Source: Deltaproteobacteria bacterium (GTDB lineage: Bacteria > Desulfobacterota > Desulfobacteria > Desulfobacterales > ETH-SRB1). Taken from it: a stretch of 6,325 bases of DNA. Where the stretch lies: contig DAOUSD010000113.1 in the NCBI GenBank assembly GCA_030627405.1, positions 1 to 6,325 of the forward strand. The letters are read 5' to 3'. Made by a program: the position numbers and the translations under genes. This document shows, piece by piece, positions 5,901 through 6,325 of the stretch. Within the stretch, counting starts at the first letter, position 1. Each line of letters starts with the position of its first letter. A model generated the notes under the pieces. That model saw nothing but the letters and a program-made list of their open reading frames with translations, was not told the origin of the DNA and did no database searches.

Positions 5901-6262
5901 CAAATCTGCCTGAACAGCCAGGATTATCAATAGGCAAAATACTGGAAAAAACTCTTACAGAAGATATTCGTGTAATTTATTTGATGGGAGACATCCCTGC
6001 AGATATTGAACATGATCAGACGATAAAAAACTCTTTTTCTAAAGCCGAACTCTTTATAGCTCAATCACCTTATCGTTCACGATTATTGTCCGCCGCAGAA
6101 GTAATTCTGCCCCCACTTCCACTTGAAGAGTCAGAGGGCACCATAACAAATATCGAAGGTAGAATAAGTCCGTTATCTGTTCCGGTTTCTATGCGGGGGC
6201 AAAATAAACAGGGAAGAGAAATAATAGCACAGATTTCCGCTCTAATGGGTTATCCGATATGA
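2960..6262 (+). CDS. 2Fe-2S / GltD-like / 4Fe-4S / NuoG-like molybdopterin fusion oxidoreductase
   Basis: This 1100-residue cytoplasmic-type redox protein has no signal peptide. Domains in order: a plant-type 2Fe-2S domain (C37, C48, C51, C65); H97-x3-C101-x3-C105-x3-C109, merging into a GltD-like module with GRICPHPCETEC (145-156); an FAD-binding GGGPAG (201-206); an NAD(P)H-binding IGGGNTAIDAART (331-343) and an FAD-closing TGGD (478-481). Next come RCLSCGC...C (C576, C579, C581, C587), two ferredoxin motifs (C627, C630, C633, C637 and C670, C673, C676, C680), and a molybdopterin-oxidoreductase 4Fe-4S site (C705, C708, C712, C740). The remaining 360 residues are NuoG/formate dehydrogenase-like and end in an ILPPLPLEESEGTITNIEGR motif. 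The Cys/Sec ligand region and C-terminal dinucleotide-binding domain of formate dehydrogenases are not seen, and the usual LCxKG lysine is aspartate (D742). It likely relays electrons between NAD(P)H and a partner, as the entry module of a larger complex; catalytic Mo chemistry is doubtful. The start is TTG behind AGGAGGT. Its stop overlaps the next start. Confidence 0.9.
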   Translation: MSNKIQLTINGKVTAVKPDTTILQAAEESGIKIPTLCYQEHLKPLGRCRLCIVEIEGHDRLVTSCVAKVKQGMVIDTNSERVRQARQNKIELILSKHYGDCVAPCHLTCPANVDIQGYLALLANGQYLEALKLVKERCPMPLVIGRICPHPCETECRRQRVDEPVCINFAKRFLGDYERNNYKKLIVCLPEPSGYRVAVVGGGPAGLSTAFYLRQMGHEVTIFEAMPELGGQLRYGIPDYRLPRHILDLEIESILQIGIEAKTNVALEKDFTFDSLFAEGYSAIFLGIGCWGYRNLRIPGEELHGVIEGTKFLTDVSLRKNVEIGNRVIVIGGGNTAIDAARTALRLGAKNVAIYYRRSRVEMPALAAEVDAAEEEGIEINILVAPSRLIGENGKLKQMEYISMRLCEKDSSGRCRPGPISGSEKTVDADTVITAIGQVPEMSCLQNDEIGQKCETTRWGTIVAHPGTLQTNVVGVFTGGDVFTGPKTVVSAFSAGRRAAHSIDLFLRKKPVKSPKMPFNISKGPLDKVDLQNFVGVAKKARAKMPELPAGARRNNFEEVDLGFSEETAVQEAKRCLSCGCIDAFECKLREYATEYEVDISSLESRQEKKFEIDDTHPYIIVDPNKCINCRRCMRNCSEYQCSDAIKIEAIEFDQKGKASFFGPVINDNCVSCGLCVSNCPTGALIEKTKKQPGPFHLETTSTTCSVCGCGCNLILNHIGNDLVKITSDLKKKPNYGHLCIDGKFRYKDTNGRKMLDKPLIKQNGVKQNGQFISVEWDEAISHVVQRLKTLQKTYGPESFAGIATPACTNEEAYLFQKFLRAVLKTSNIDFFNSPSEIDIPHEFISLFSTTAEYRTIETAKQILITSDNPVAQYPIIDALVRRAQRKNKATVSFVDNALPDISDEMPTAFLYSKEIFKWDANQLEQLLSMSGQGFLHLFPLVFKSNGLGLFNMGVSPNLFPGQKRANDIEERKKLENAWKTNLPEQPGLSIGKILEKTLTEDIRVIYLMGDIPADIEHDQTIKNSFSKAELFIAQSPYRSRLLSAAEVILPPLPLEESEGTITNIEGRISPLSVPVSMRGQNKQGREIIAQISALMGYPI
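5241..5270. repeat. 15-bp tandem duplication within the fusion gene
   Basis: TCAAGCAAAATGGGG (5241-5255) is followed directly by TCAAGCAAAACGGGC (5256-5270), 13 of 15 bases alike. The duplication is in frame and gives KQNGV then KQNGQ (residues 762-771), in the linker between the 4Fe-4S site and the first Rossmann-like part of the molybdopterin domain. It probably only lengthens a surface loop. Confidence 0.7.
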
Positions 6263-6325
6263 TCACTGCCCCCCGTGAACCGTTAAAAGATGCCGCAATA
6301 TACTTTTTACAACCCTTGGAAATGA
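6259..6325 (+). CDS. Start of the next operon gene (partial, unrecognised)
   Basis: An ATG at 6259-6261 overlaps the TGA stop of the fusion gene (6260-6262) in an ATGA arrangement, typical of translational coupling. The frame stays open for 22 codons to the window end. It reads MITAPREPLKDAAIYF, then LQPLEM. This is too short to identify. By position it should encode a partner of the redox protein, for example another electron-transfer subunit; nothing in the residues proves it. No strong Shine-Dalgarno sequence is seen, which fits coupling. Confidence 0.5.
   Translation, partial: MITAPREPLKDAAIYFLQPLEM

Noticed and set aside
2960..6262. Calling the large protein a formate dehydrogenase alpha subunit
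   Set aside because: The molybdopterin part is short, without the Cys/Sec ligand region or the C-terminal dinucleotide-binding domain; NuoG-like is the safer description.
6260..6262. TGA as a selenocysteine codon extending the fusion protein
   Set aside because: The position is at the natural end after the NuoG-like TNIEGR motif, a new ATG overlaps it, and no selenocysteine context is expected there.

Overview
The window reads as chromosomal DNA of an anaerobic bacterium. The best guess is a sulfate-reducing or related Desulfobacterota lineage. That guess rests on the large multi-iron-sulfur flavoprotein with a NuoG-like tail and on the moderately AT-rich base composition; no rRNA or other taxonomic marker is present, so it stays an inference.

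Layout, all genes on the + strand. (1) Positions 1-724 are conserved backbone: the last 56 codons of peptide chain release factor 2 (prfB), followed 4 nt later by an HD-domain phosphohydrolase. (2) Positions 725-2959 are an accessory, decaying stretch. It holds a RhuM-family gene cut off exactly where a 125-bp inverted-repeat element begins, and a four-helix membrane protein gene broken by two frameshifts, each at a GGGG run. A long imperfect hairpin follows, then a compact two-gene module (zeta-like P-loop kinase plus a 63-residue partner). Last comes an intergenic repeat region with an inverted repeat, a small GC hairpin and a tandem array of ACTTTAGGC units. (3) Positions 2960-6262 encode a 1100-residue redox protein behind a strong AGGAGGT ribosome binding site. 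It joins a 2Fe-2S domain, a GltD-like FAD/NAD(P)H module, three 4Fe-4S-type cysteine clusters, and a shortened NuoG/formate dehydrogenase-like molybdopterin domain with its own 4Fe-4S site. (4) A following reading frame starts inside its stop codon (ATGA overlap) and runs off the window, so the redox protein probably heads an operon.

How the parts relate: prfB and the HD gene look co-transcribed. The RhuM remnant, frameshifted membrane protein and zeta-like module look like separately acquired cargo in a repeat-rich insertion hot spot. The redox gene is a separate metabolic unit, probably passing electrons between NAD(P)H and a ferredoxin or membrane partner encoded downstream. The points most worth following up are the domain fusion with a probably cofactor-free molybdopterin domain, the kinase/partner pair, the RhuM-element junction, the two G-run frameshifts, and the hairpin at 1852-1977, which has some attC-like traits.
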